From NCBI GenBank assembly GCA_963920665.1, contig OY987265.1:37515001-37579000 (forward strand): a DNA stretch of 64,000 bases, written 5' to 3'. The position numbers and the translations under genes are program-made. Below are positions 1 through 12,959 of the stretch, one piece after another. Position 1 is the first letter of the stretch; each line of letters begins with the position of its first letter. This DNA is from Straminergon stramineum. Its lineage: Eukaryota > Streptophyta > Bryopsida > Hypnales > Calliergonaceae. Below the pieces are notes generated by a model that ran no database searches, was not told the DNA's origin, and worked only from the letters and a program-made list of their open reading frames with translations.

Positions 1-670
1 CACGACCATGAGGCCACCAATCACAATGCAACAGTCACAATGTCTGCAATGAATTTGTGAACGGGGAACTTAGACACCTACTCAAGGGAGCATCCATTGG
101 AACACAGCTGAAACAGGCATGTAGAGGCCTCCAATCTCACCTAATGATTTAGGGATTAACAAAAAAATTTACAATCCACCACCACCCCATAAAAGAAGTT
201 CACAAGGTTTAAGTTGTTTTCTAGAACAATCTCACTATTAAGATTGACATATTTGAATTCCATCTTAGTGTTATTAATGATTTTGATTCTCTTTTCCTCT
301 TATACCTATTTACATTAAATATTTTTTTTAAAGAATGAAAATCAAGTTTTATTTTTGGAGTTTTTGCCTAGACTTTCAAACCAATTTTTCACCATTGAAA
401 TGTTTTACCTCAAAAATGTGTAGTGTATAATTTAAAGTTACAAGGGTTCAAACTCTTAAAATCTAGTCTAGAAAGGAGTAAATAAACTATCTCTTTCAAA
501 TTTGCAAGATCAAAGTTTATGAAAAAATTTCCAACACATTCTCATACTAGTCTAGTATAAAATCCTATTGTTGGATACATAAAAAATAAATGCTTAAATC
601 TTTTTCTCTTTGCAATAGAATGAAAATTTTGGATTATCTATTATAAAATATAGTAAACGGACTTTTGGAA
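1..670. other. AT-rich intergenic, no gene seen
   Basis: Low-complexity AT-rich DNA with no open frame that looks coding. I see no recognisable repeat end until the TTAA at 671. Confidence 0.6.
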
Positions 671-1598
671 TTAACCCCTAAAGGACTAGCATGCATTTTT
701 GGCAACATAAAATTTTTGGTCAGAAATGTATGATTGGAGATTTTCATATTTTAGGTTGAAATTTTAATAGAAGGTGGGGATGAGGAATATCTTTCATGTG
801 CACTAAATTTCATGACATTCGGAAATATGAGTCAAAAAGTTATGGCATAATATGTTACTTTTTTCCTTGAGTGGGTAGTTTAGGTAGATAAAAAAAATCA
901 CTTTTTATAGAAAAAGAAATCAAAAATTGATTTTCTAGAGTTATATAAGCGTGGAAAGCTTTGAATCATTCCATTTCGATCAATGAGTCCAAAGTTATGA
1001 GGAGTTTTAGTTTGTAGGTAGTTTTAGATTCTCTATTCTAAAATAAACCTTTGAAGTCCTTTCTTTTACTCAATTTTCAATATTTTTTGAAAAAACAACT
1101 TAGGATGTAGATTGTTTATTACAACATTGCAACTATTGGGATTGTCATTTTTCAATTCCATAACTAAATTCTCAACAAATTTCTATTTTGAATCGTTCTC
1201 TACTTCTACTTCCTTCTACTTCCTATATTTTTCCTATATGTTGTACAATTCCAAATGATCTAAAATTTTTCAAGCATGTACTCAACTTGCCTTGAAGAAT
1301 GAATTTAAAGGAGCACCACCATTTTGGACATTTTATCATAAAAATGTGAGCTTGTGAAGTGCAGCTTCCCGTTTTTTCAAAGTGCGAAGAAAAGGATTTC
1401 TATGAATTCAAATGCTAATATCTTGCAATCCACGTGGTGAAAATTTCTGAAATTTTTTCAACATCTTCTCAAACCACTGTAATACAAGATCCTATAGTTG
1501 CATGTGTCCAAAAATGTTTTTTTCCTAAAATTTAGTACTTGTACTAGAAATGACAATTTTGGAGTGTTTTTTGATGAAAACATAGTCAAGGAACTTAA
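671..1598 (+). mobile_element. TTAA-bounded element, family 2, copy 1
   Basis: Starts TTAACCCCTAAAGG and aligns by eye over its whole length with 28489-29421 and parts of 47037-48867 and 61666-62354. Shared landmarks are TTTTTGGCAACATA near the left end, GGAAAGCTTTGAATCATTCC in the middle, CACGTGGTGAAAATTTCTGA, and GATGAAAACATAGT near the right end. Length is 928 bp against 933 bp for the 28 kb copy. Its right boundary is the same TTAA (1595-1598) that opens the next element. No protein-coding capacity is visible. Confidence 0.7.
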
Positions 1599-2241
1599 CC
1601 CTGAATGCCCAAGGCCATTTTTGAGCTTCTAGGAATTTGCTCTAAATTGAGCAAATCCGTTATTTTGATAATTTTTATCAATTTTTTTTGTAAGTTTACA
1701 AATTCAAGTTAGACATGTTAGAGATCACATAGAAAGAAAAAACACAACAATACCACTTATAGATTGAAAGATTATAATGTTTGATCTTGAGGGTGTTAAA
1801 AATGCAAAAGTGATTCGAAGTTTTTCAATCTTCTTTTTACATGTCAAATCTAAAAATTTGGTCACCAAAAAAATATGAGGCTGAAGGGCCTAACATGCAT
1901 AATCCTAATCAATTTATGGCTGGGCAAAATCTATTCTCCAATTTTTTTAAATGAATTTTGAATGTGTTTTTATCTCCAAGATCTAGTGTATTTGAGGCTC
2001 ATTTCCAAGAGCCCCCAACACTATGGAAAGTCAAAATTGCAATGGACACCCTTCTTCAAAATCTTGAACAGAAAAATCATAATCAATCATTTTCAGAATC
2101 GAATTTTTGATGCTAAAACTAGACTTCAAAAAGAGTTTTTCAAAAATATAAACTACTAAAAATAGCAAATTGGTTAGGTTTTATCTAACTTCAAAGTATT
2201 GTCTACACCAAAATTTGGTGCCTTGGGCATTTAGGGGTTAA
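1595..2241 (+). mobile_element. TTAA-bounded element, family 1, copy 1
   Basis: 647 bp. Left end TTAACCCTGAATGCCCAAGG and right end CCTTGGGCATTTAGGGGTTAA-type form an imperfect inverted repeat of about 20 bp, with TTAA outermost on both sides. A second near-full-length copy lies at 47729-48384 in the same orientation, sharing internal landmarks such as GAGCTTCTAGGAATTTGCTC and CCAAGATCTAGTGTATTTGA. No open frame of note, so it is a non-autonomous, MITE-like element. Confidence 0.8.
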
Positions 2242-4310
2242 CCAAAATTCCTAAATCCATGATACAAGTGAAAGATTGCACCTATTTGTGGATTAGCAAA
2301 CCATCTTCTTCATTATTTAAATCAATAAAATATACTTGGATAGTTTTTGTCTATCTATTGATTTCGGCAACTACTAATCCCCCTTTACTTTTTAAAATTC
2401 TTTTGAATTAGTGTTAATTTCCACCATCTCAAAATTGGCGCCAGTTAAAATAAAAATTGACTTGAAATATTGTAATATTTGACCATTAAGGGTTAGAAGT
2501 TGGAAAGTTGAAATACATAGAAACTAAACCTATTTGGCTTCCAATTTTTTTAATTCAAATTCATGCAAACAAATTGAACACTTTGAAAGCCATTATGGAA
2601 TTTCACATCCAATTATTAGATATATGAATTTAACGAGTACTAGAACTTATTCTTAATCAAGATAGCTCTTTAGAGGTAGTTTTGCTTTAAAGTGCCCAAA
2701 TATGCACTAGAGTAAGGTTCTCATTATTCAATTATTTTGTTTATATTGACCAAATCTAAGTAGAATTGAAAGAAGATTCAAGATTCCCTTTGCTTGTGTT
2801 TTTCAAACATTATTTGGGAAACATGTTAATCTTCAAAGTGCTGATTGTGGGCATATCAAAGTAGCTCTCAAAATGTTTTGTACACTTACACTTACAAAAA
2901 TTACCATAACTAAATGAGAAATTAAATATTTTCAACAAATTTTAGACATATTGAAGTACAAATTATTCACTTGTTTAAAAAAATTTCAAAATTTCAGAAT
3001 AAAATTTAGACATTTGAAAATTTAGCTCAAAATTTTTTGGCAAAAAAACCTTTTAACACAAGTACAAAATTTTCAAGATTCTTTAGAAAGTATTAATAAG
3101 AATTCTCTTAGAAAATTTGTGGTGAATGAAATATTATTGACTGATTATCTGAATTTTATTTGAAAACTTTGAAAAATCACTTTATTCAAGTGTATTGCTT
3201 GTACCTCAATATGTCCAAAGATTGTTGAAAAAAAATCTAATTTCTCAATTAGTTATGCTAATTTTGAGGTGTATAAAAACTTATGAGAGTCATTGTATAA
3301 TTGAAAGATTTGTATTTTAACCAATCATAGAGTTAATATTTTAGAATATACCTGGATATGGTAGAACAATAATAGGGCTAAAATTGGGGGTACTTAAATA
3401 TTTGCCTTGTAAATATTCAATGACCAAATTATCACTATTGTAGGGACTTATTATGTACAAAATCAAATAGTACTCAGTTACACTTGTAATAACATTGTTA
3501 ATCAACCTAAATCATTTGCACTTGGAGATTGGGATAATTCTTCGATGGATCCATAGGACTGAATTTAGTTTAAACTATAGAGAGTCATTGGTTGGCTAGG
3601 AAGTTGCAACATTGAGGACTTCTATTGGGAGAGCTTAAGAACCCTAGCACTAGTTAATAATGTTGTGTATTGGAGTGCAAACCCTAGTTTCTATTATCAA
3701 CTAATGCATGAAGAGCATTGTTTACTATTCAAAAAGTCCATAACATTGCAATTTAGCAACACAATAATTACTAAACAATTCAAACTTAAGCAAATATGAT
3801 ATTTGTTTCTCAATCGAAATCTTGTTGATCAATTTTGGAACTATTCTCTAATGAATTTGGTGTTCACAAGAAAAATGCAAATAGGGGATATTGATCAAGT
3901 CCTTTTGAAGTTATTTGAGGTATCCTAAAACTCATCTTGTGCTTTTCCATTCACATCCAAAAAACTCCTCCCCAATATGAATGCACCATGAATTAGTTTA
4001 TTTCTATAGTCTAAATTACCTTATCAAAATCAAAATGCTTTGTCGATTCTCACCATGCACCAAAACTAGTCTAAATAAATTACGAAATGGATTTAACTTG
4101 GACATTAGGAATAGGAAGAATTTCATGACAGTAAGGGTTGTCTTTAGATTGAGTTCTTCAGCGAGTACATCGGTACTTGCCTGAAATCACTAAAATCCAA
4201 GTTGTACATCCGCAGTGCTCTAGATATTCTGTACTTGTGACAATGTACAATTGTGCAATTAATCACAACTTCTCCGAGGTACGCCTTGCACAAAGCTCGA
4301 AATATCACAT
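2242..4310. other. AT-rich intergenic downstream of the protease gene
   Basis: About 2 kb of AT-rich sequence with no coding frame I can support. The last few hundred bases before 4311 probably include the 3' UTR of the minus-strand protease gene, but I see no decisive polyadenylation signal. Confidence 0.5.
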
Positions 4311-7300
4311 CTACAGCACTTTCCTCACTTCTAACAATCCAGGCCGCTCCAGGTTTGCAGCAGCTATGTCATCAGCGGACGCAACAGCCACAATCATTCC
4401 TTTATCCTTCACACTCTCCAGAGCATCCGCAAAAGCATGGAAGTCTTTCACACTGCACAAGCACAAGTGATGGTCTTCAAACTCAGTTCCTTGTCTGAAA
4501 TGATTCCAGATAACGCACAGAAATTTCCAACTTATAACATTTCCATGCTAAACCCTACGGTAATCAAGTTAGTAGGAGAGTAATAAGTCCTTATAGTGCC
4601 TCTATGGCCAAAAATGACCACTCCATGTCTATACAAGTTGAAATAAGTCATACAGGAAGCCTCAAGGTAACAAAATGTATCAATAGACAGGAAAAACCAT
4701 ACCACAAAAATTCAGACGATAGAATTATATTCTAAAAGTTACTGTAAGTGACTATTAGCTTCTAAAGTAGCATTTCTATGTTGAACTTGGACACTTCAGA
4801 GTGAATGAGCTTCGAGATTAGGTATGGAGTAAGACTATATTGAGCTGTCATACCTTGTAGATAAGATTTCGTCCCGCCTACGTTGTCGCTCCTCGTCAGT
4901 GATTCCCATGATGTAGCGCATCATACTGCAAGTAGATCGAACGTTATCCACGAAAAGCAAACCATTGAAATGTTTAAAACATAATTATATGCCACTACCA
5001 AGCAAGCAGAATGATTTTTTCAATGTGGTATTTGATTAAAGGTCTAAATAAGAGACATATCAAGTAATCATTTGAAATAGCAGGTAAAGCATACCTAGAG
5101 TAACCCTTGGCGTCGGGCAACTGATACGAATCCACGTCACCAATGGTACCAATGATGGCTTTAGTTAATGCGTCGTTGTCCATCTCAAGCTCTCTAAGGA
5201 ATTGAACTGTTCCATCATAATTGTCCAAGGTTTTCACTAGATTTGGGTCCCTGTAGGACAAATAAGAAAAGACACCTGCAGATATAGATACAGAACCACC
5301 TGTGAGTTTCGTGAAAATTCATGCAAAAGTATAACCTGTTCAACAACAACATCGTTCAGATGAAGATATGATGTAAACACTCATCAAAAGACAATTCTGG
5401 GTGGCAATTTGTATCAAAATCAAATAAATGGCATCAAAGGTAGTGAACCTGATTACTCTAAATCTGTGTGCAACTCAACTTAAGTCATGCATTGGAAAGT
5501 AGCACCATTAAATAAGTAAATAAACGTGGTCTCTTGAAATTCACCTGAATGACTGTCGAAATCGCAGAAGCCTCCATAAGCACCACCACTGACACGCACA
5601 CGATCCCAAAGCCAAGTGGTTCCGATGCACTTGGAGATAACATAAGCACTTCCATCAAGTTCATATCCTGCATCATAGATGTTACCAGCCTTGCCAACAT
5701 AATTCACCTGTCACAGTCACCCAAAGGTAGGGTTAGTACTTTCAAGCCTCAGAAATGCGATATAATACTGATTCACTTGTTTTAGACATTCTACACAATC
5801 ATAGCTTGACTACTGAATCAGTACAAAGAACAAACCTGAGTAGGAATAACAAGACCCTCATTCACAAGTGGCAGCCGTTGGTTCCAATCAGCAATGCTTC
5901 CTCCAGTTTCTGGCATTGCGTCGAGGAAAGTAGCAAGGTGGCTCTCTGAGTTAGTGAGAGTCCGCTCGTCAGCAGTCAAATTCACAATGGTATCCTTTCT
6001 AGAGAGCAACTCCTTTCGGATCTCATTCAAAGATTCAGCTACAGAAGGCCAATCCTCATCCACCCTCTTCTCCAGATCCCGCAAGTACTCCAAGTAACTG
6101 CAAGGTAACAGATAATGTACCAGGTTAGTATTCGTGAAGCTTCCTCAATACTTAATGTTACACCTCCAATAGATACCGATCAGTCACTTTCACAGCTTGT
6201 TCACATTGGAGTTAATACAATAACACACGTATCAGCAAAAGCTGTGCAACTTTACACAACTTCGACATTAAGTGAAAACATAAGGCCTAAACAGTACCTG
6301 AGCCCTCCCATCTGTTCGCTGACCCATCCAGCGGAGTTTAGCTTAGCATCCAAACGAGCGGCAGCAACACTATGACCTCCGCCCGTTATCCGGCTCTGCA
6401 TAGAAAACCTTCATATATTAGCTTTCATAACTTGCTCAACGATTGAGGCCGAAAGAATTTATTCCACAATTTCTGAATAGTCCTTCCGGACACATTGAAT
6501 AGATTGGTAATTTCACGAGCAGCTTCATATAGAGTAAGAGATCAAAATGATCTAGCACCTCCATCCGAGACTTGCTTTGCAGAACAAACTGCTTGAAGCG
6601 ACCTTGGTCGCTGAACTGGACATCCTGTAGCACCTTTCGCATCTGCAATAAACGTTCAGCATATTTATTATTAAGTCAGCCCCACAACACAACCCTAACA
6701 ATCTTAACCTCTCAGTGCCCAAATGGCCTACTCCATCTGCATAGGATTTGGAAAAATACAAGTAAGGAGCCACAATGTACCAATAGAGAGAAGAAACCAC
6801 TTTTGCACAATATAAGCATGTTTAGAAAGTGAATATAATCAACTATTAGCTTCCAAGATGAACATTCTACTTATAGTTTGGTCAATGATAGAGTTTTACA
6901 ACTACCAAGTACACATAAAGTCGTATTGTAAATGAAGATTGAAAACACCCATCCAGCGAATCAACAGCTTACCAATCCAAAAAGATCGCCGGTCTGAGAA
7001 GCCATTGCTTTTCCTTTAATGATGATGTGACTGGAAGGTTCGGCCTTTCCCCTCACTGCCGAGGTGGAAGGATAAACCGAGATGCCACCAGTCTTTCGTC
7101 CAATCAACTGACTCAGTTGGACAAAATCAAGATCCGAAGTGCCCATCTCCAACAATGACTGACTGCAGTTTCAGACGCAGACAGATCATTTAGATCAGAA
7201 AATATAAATGTAATTCATGCAAATTTCTTGAGTGGTCTCTAACTGTGGAAGGACCACCAATTGCAAGACTATGACACATGATATGATCCACTACAAACTT

Positions 7301-10300
7301 CAAACCATTAAGAATCCACATTCTGTGAATGTATCTGTAGAATACAAGAGCAAGCTTCAGATAGGAACATATTAAATGAAATGTACAAATGCTCCATCAG
7401 TTGGCGAGGCTTAATCAGGTAACTATCGTTTGTCACAGCCAGGAGTTTCAAGACATCCAATCATGAGCATTTCGGACCAAGATTTACCAAAAGAGGGGCA
7501 CGAGTGGAAGCAGTTCTGCTTTCACTGTACGCATGTCAAAAGCAACTTCCGCATACAACACATCGTTTGTAAACAGATCATGTCGAAGGACAGTGCTTCC
7601 CTTCAGCTGTCCAACCTGTAATGAATCGCATTCAACTTGTGAGGGGAGCATCTTGCGACAATAAAAACAAATCACCAACAATTTCGTGACGAATACAAAA
7701 AGGTTGAAGTAAAGGCAGCAAGTGGCTAAATCGCCCACAAACAAAAAGGATAGGAAGGCTACAATTATAGATAATATAGTTCGAAAGTTTTAATCAGCAA
7801 TAAAATTGCTGCCAAAAAATGACAATTGTATTACGTAATTCGAAACCGCATATGAGCACGAGTCTCACCTCAATGGGAATAATAGCTGACTTCTTAGGTA
7901 TGTCAGATAGAGCCAGACTGGGTACAAACTTAAGTGCTTCCGGTGTATCGGGGGTCTCTTGCTTCAATCTCAATTCCTCTGTAGCACGCGTCAGCTCAGC
8001 CAAATCTTCCTTCGTCATGCTGGCCTTGACGCCGGCGAGTCTCTCTGCTTCCTTGGCTTCATCGATCTTTCCTTTCTCAACATCAGGCTGTAGCATCATC
8101 ATATCAAATTTTATCAGAAAAAACATGCACAAAAATTCCATAGGAACCACGACCCCCCTCTTCTCCCAAACAACATAATCAACACTCATAAAGTGATGGA
8201 ATAGTAGGGATGACACACTTACGTGAAGTTCAACTGTCACGCGATGGGGATTGTCCAAGATATACTTCTGAATGAGGGGTGAAAAGACACCCTTCACACC
8301 TTCAGATTCAAGTCGTTGTTTGAAGTGTTCGAGTGGCTTGGCAAAACGAAGGGGCTCAAAGGGATCAAGCCCGTACAACCATTTTCCCTACATCAGATAC
8401 CGTATGTATGTTCAATCTTCCAAGTCATTATCCTTCCGACCAAGCATACAATTAGAAGTAAAAAAGTTCGCTTAGCACTAATAAAATCATGAAAACTAAT
8501 GATCGAACATACTATACACAGACACATGTAATAGGAATGCTCAAAATTGATCATGGTATGAAGATACACAAAAGACTGCTGGCCGCTAGACTGAGAAGAG
8601 ATCTAGTATGAGTACGCAAAGCACATACTGTAAATAGGCATCATTTACAACGAGAGAACGCGTCGTGCTTACCATGGACCGCAGCATCAAGGAAAGTCCA
8701 CGAGGGAAAGAACCAGTGTTGTTCTCACGCAATGAAAATTCAATTGTGTTCATTGAAGATTCCACTGCTTCGGGTGAGAAACCATCTTCAGCAAGCTGCT
8801 TCAGTGTTGAAAACACTAATTCCTCAACCTTAGGAATGTCTTCTGCTGCCACACCTTTCAAGCCAATACTGAACTGCGGTTGGCGCAACTCATCTTCAAT
8901 ACCACCGCCGATCATCGACTCGCCCAGCCCACTTTCCATGAGTGCTTTCCGGAGAGGAGAACCAGGAGTCCCCAGCATCAAATGATCCAAAAAGCCAAGG
9001 GCAAGCTCCGTCTCTGGATCTACGACTGTATCAGATAATACCCAATTGATTGCAACCATATGTTTCCGTGCATTGTCAGCTCCATCTCCTACCGCATAGG
9101 TTTCGACTACCCTCTTGGGTTCATTAAATAACTTCTGAACCTTCACTTCTGACTCCTTGGAGGCGGCATTAGCGTCGAATTCGTCCAAGTACTCTGCATC
9201 CCAAAAACTCGTTGTCAGTCACAACTGATGAATTCTTCTAAATGACGTTAACTTTTCTTCAGTATCTCCAAAATGAAGGGCATGCAGTGCATATGGGACA
9301 TCAAAATTTTATTTTCTTGCATGTAGTATTAACATGATATTGTGGAAGGTCGAGCACTGAACTTACCGCTAATGACTCGCAATCGCTGGTTAGGATCGTC
9401 GTCTCCATAAAACCAAACTCGTGCATTACTTGGGTGGTAAAACTTAGAATGAAAATCCTGAAACAATCCGAAAATGTGTCAATGAGTATTTCACAAAAAG
9501 AAAGGTTTCTCACACAACACATATCGCAAAGAAATCATTCTACAACTTTACTGCCCTGACCGAACAGCCTAGCAAGGACACACGGATACACTCCATCCTA
9601 GCAAGGACAAATAAAGAGTTTTCTGCAACTTTCAAAGTGGTGCTTCAGGGTCATAAAGTATTGACGAGTAATGAATTCAATAACACGATCAGCTAAATGA
9701 AGGAAAACAGGGCACCTGGAATTGTTCGAAGGTTAAGTCAGGAATGACGGTGGGATCACCACCGCTATCCACACCGTAAGTGTTGTCGGGGAATGAAGCC
9801 TGGGAACACAACCAACGGTAAGTCCAACTACGTCTGACAGTCAGCTTCACAGCGTGTTAAACCAAAGAACATGCTAAAACCTACGCATTCTCTTCAACAA
9901 GCACCAACTCAATAGAAAAGTTGCCGGTAAATCACAATTGCCACAGGTATATTGCCTCGTGATTGAGAGGATCCAAACCTGCTGAGATACTCGGCCTAGG
10001 ACATTATCTGGCTGAGAGTAAACGCCTTTCATCTCATTGAACACCACCCCTACAAGACGGGCAAAATTCACTCTCCAAGTAAAGCCATGGTGACAATTTA
10101 CACATAATATTCATTCCAGTACACAACACTAGCACAAAGAAAAATGAAAGCTTGTGTACAGGATATCAGAGAATTAGGCCTCCCACGAAGCCACAACATC
10201 CGGTAATCGTCCGGCCAGTACGGGCTTAACCTCTAAGTGCCCACACGTCCAAAAGTGGCAGCTTCCATGTCAATAGGATTTGAAATAAATCACTTTAGAA

Positions 10301-12959
10301 GCTTAGAAGAAGGTAACAGAACGTACCAATAGAAAGAAGAAACCATACCCCATACTCTCAAACGATAGGATTTTTTCTTTCAAGTTAGTATAATTGCCTA
10401 CTAGCTCCTAGCGTGAACTCCCTATTTTTGGCGTGGGCAAATAGGGTTCAAAACCGAAGAATGCTGAAATAGCTTACCCTTGTAGGTAATTTCTTCAGAA
10501 GGATCATTCAACTCGTAGTGCCAGCCCTCTTGTTGAAAGGTATGGATGTCGTTCACACAGCGGGGATAGAACACAGCATCCAAATAAACATCAACCAAGT
10601 TGTAAAAGTCCTGCTCATTCCCAACCACTTATAAGAAAAGCATTGTACATCTTCAGCACAAGCTACACATGACTACGAGATTGTAAGAAGCTAGGTTCAC
10701 AGTCATCTTCACAATCGAGGATGAGTCAGGGCACAAAAGGGTCTGTCAAAGTAGAAAATCCCTGTGCAAAAAATGCTGTTGATTTAGCAAACATATTCGT
10801 CATGAAACAAAAGAGAGGAGCAGGTGCGGTCAGGGTCCACTACACCTAGGAATGCAAACATCTCTCCATAAAACATTCACTGAGTGTCCCCAGAGCAGCA
10901 CTCTGCTCCACAAGAAGTATGCACAAGCCACCCAGACACAGGTACCAGCACCATAACATGGAAAAAAGCGAGGAAATACCTGCAGATTGGTTGACGCCAC
11001 TGGATAGCAAGTACGGTCAGGATAGGTGAACGCATTCAAAAACGTCTGCAAACTGCCCTTCAGAAGCTCAACAAAAGGTTCCTTCAGAGGATATTTTCGA
11101 GAGCCACATAGTACACTGTGTTCCAAAATGTGAGGGATCCCTGTGGAATTCACTCTGCAAAAAAGAATCAAAACCAATGTTTCGTTTCAGCAATCAATCA
11201 CAGATTGCGAAATGTCGCCCATTCCATAGAGACCCGATCTCATAAGATCCTCACAACCCATTCAAGCACAATCCATCCCAACAGGGGGAGAAACCTCCCT
11301 TAATGCTCTCATATGTCCAGCATACTCAATGACTTGTGTCCAGAAATTTTACACTAAACCTCTAAGTGATCAAATGGCTAGAACTAGCCACTTCCGTAGC
11401 TTTTTACAAGCAGAAGTGAATCATTTAGAAAGGCTTCCAGGAAGGCAGGAAAATATACCAATAGCAAGAAGAAATCATGCCTTCCATATTTGAATAATAG
11501 AAATATATTTGGAAAGTTACTATAACCAACTGTTAACTTCCGAAACATACTCTCCATCTTTAGCTTGGGCACTCAGGGGCCAATGAATTCATTGCTCACA
11601 GTTTACAAGAATGCCTACAACACTACGAAGGCAACAGAAACCGGCTGCTCAGGAGACACCCAGAGTATGTTCAATGGAGAGACTGTACCCGAGGTGATCA
11701 TTTTAGAAAGTGTTGTCTCCTGAGCAACACTGGTCCCCGCAAAACGAACAGTAGCATTGCAATTTGAATTCAAGTCTCAGCAAATTGGGAAATCACTTAC
11801 GGGGGCGTGCGAAACACGATGCCAAAAACTTTATTCTCGTCATCGTTAACAACGGACATGATTTCAGCGCCGGTCTTCTTATGTCGGTACAAAGTTGCAG
11901 TGGACTTATACTCATCCACAAACTGCTCTTCCACCTGCTCAAACCCTAACTCCTTCACCAACTCTGGATCCGCACCTGAAACCCACAACAATTGCGTCCA
12001 TTAATACAAACCCCGTCTACACTCTCATACATGATACCAATAATCCCAATCTCAAAGGTTGAGACCGTCAGCGACTAATTCTCTCATAGCTTAACTTTCA
12101 GATTCAAGCGGAACCTCACAAAGTTCAATACCTATAAAAAATCATCGAACTGATTGATCATGTTGAGAAAAATAGAATCGAGTTAAAACAAAATTTTGTC
12201 TCATCAGAATCAGTGAACAACACTAAATGCGGTGATAAAAAAATCCAAAAAAATTGGAATAACTACAGTCCTAATATGATTTACTCAAAACTGCTAAGAA
12301 AACAGATAGATCATCTTCCAGACTCGGCTGGTAGCTCACAAAGTTCAATACCTAATGAAAATGATCAAAATGATTGATCACTTTGAGAAAAATATAATAA
12401 AGTTAAGGACAAGAATCTATATCACCAGAATCAGTAAACAACACTGTATGTGTTGATCTAAAAATCTAAAAATTGGACTAACGACAGTCTCATATGAGGT
12501 AATAAAAATTGCTCCAAAAATATAAGGCCAATGTCGCCTCTTCGTCCTCTAGGGATTGGAAACTCGCTTCATGAAGCGATACCACTCAATTCTGAAAGAA
12601 GTGGCATGAGCTCCGTTGCAATCCAAATCAATAACGAAACAATCGAACTGCAGATTGAACAAAGAAACTGGGCGCATACCCATCTTGGGAGGCGCAGGTG
12701 CAACAACAGCAACGGGGCTCAACGAGAACTGTCGTCGCGCCGTGAGCGACGGCGGACTCCATCGCAGCGACGCCAATGACGCAGCTCGCAAACCATTCCC
12801 ACTCAAAATCGTGTACCCCGCCTTCGAGGCCCCATTCAATTCCGATTTCAATGCTCTCACAATCGCAACGCGAGGCGGCGCCACACTTCGCCGCAACAAC
12901 ACGCTAGCTCGACTCGCCACTTGAAACGGCGCGCCCCGCAGGGCGGCTTGCGCATTCAT
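4311..12959 (-). CDS. PREP: Presequence protease (PreP), M16C zinc metallopeptidase, mitochondrial/plastid
   Basis: PreP degrades cleaved targeting peptides in mitochondria and plastids. Nineteen exons join in frame with GT..AG borders: 12680-12959, 11801-11975, 10980-11154, 10478-10610, 9979-10049, 9716-9799, 9367-9457, 8673-9193, 8223-8387, 7869-8087, 7488-7615, 6973-7162, 6559-6642, 6298-6395, 5836-6097, 5545-5707, 5095-5275, 4854-4925, 4311-4452 (1077 aa, close to the ~1080 aa of Arabidopsis PreP1). The first ~90 residues are Ser/Ala/Arg-rich, as expected for a dual transit peptide. The inverted zinc motif HILEH lies at residues 160-164 (zinc His160 and His164, catalytic Glu163). Glu260 in VFNEMKG fits the third ligand. 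RVSGGAY (Arg930, Tyr936) in the C-terminal half is the conserved distal active-site pair. The protein ends EVRKVL. Start: first in-frame ATG before the transit-like region. Four introns hold copies of one ~220-bp repeat. It is transcribed divergently from the rhodanese gene. Confidence 0.96.
4590..4812 (+). mobile_element. Family 5 repeat, diverged copy in last protease intron
   Basis: About 220 bp, aligned by eye with 6704-6890, 10226-10450 and 11355-11584. Shared blocks in order are a start resembling CTCTAAGTGCCC, CCATGTCTATACAAG, ATGTATCAATAGACAGGAAA, AAGTTACTGTAAGTGACTAT and a terminal CTTGGACACTTCAGAG. The left TTAA is degraded to TTAT. It lies in the intron between exons 18 and 19, antisense to the gene. 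Confidence 0.6.
6704..6890 (+). mobile_element. Family 5 repeat in protease intron 12
   Basis: Begins TTAACCTCTCAGTGCCCAAA and carries the shared CCATCTGCATAGGATTTGGA, GTACCAATAGAGAGAAGAAA and CAACTATTAGCTTCCAAGAT blocks. The right end is degraded. It sits between exons 12 and 13, in the same orientation as the other protease-intron copies. Confidence 0.65.
10226..10450 (+). mobile_element. Family 5 repeat in protease intron 4, best-preserved ends
   Basis: Left end TTAACCTCTAAGTGCCCAC and right end GTGGGCAAATAGGGTTCAA are recognisable inverted repeats. The outer TTAA survives on the left and is TTCA on the right. About 225 bp, no coding frame. The ends resemble those of the other TTAA-bounded families here (TTAACCCCTAAATGCCC), so I place it in the same superfamily. 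Confidence 0.7.
11355..11584 (+). mobile_element. Family 5 repeat in protease intron 2
   Basis: Begins TAAACCTCTAAGTGATCAAA and ends near CTTGGGCACTCAGGGGCCAA. It shares TACCAATAGCAAGAAGAAAT and AACTGTTAACTTCCGAAACA with the other copies. It is about 230 bp and lies between exons 2 and 3, which makes this intron one of the longest in the gene. Confidence 0.65.
12116..12510. repeat. ~220-bp tandem duplication inside protease intron 1
   Basis: Two imperfect direct copies, about 12116-12290 and 12336-12510. Both begin TCACAAAGTTCAATACCTA, continue through TGATTGATCA and GAGAAAAATA, then CATCAGAATCAGTGAACAAC or its variant, and end with AAAATTGGAATAAC or AAAATTGGACTAAC. The period is 220 bp. It lies wholly in the first intron, so it does not alter the protein. 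Confidence 0.75.

Noticed and set aside
12531..12924. Plus-strand open frames opposite protease exon 1
   Set aside because: Antisense shadows of the GC-rich transit-peptide exon.
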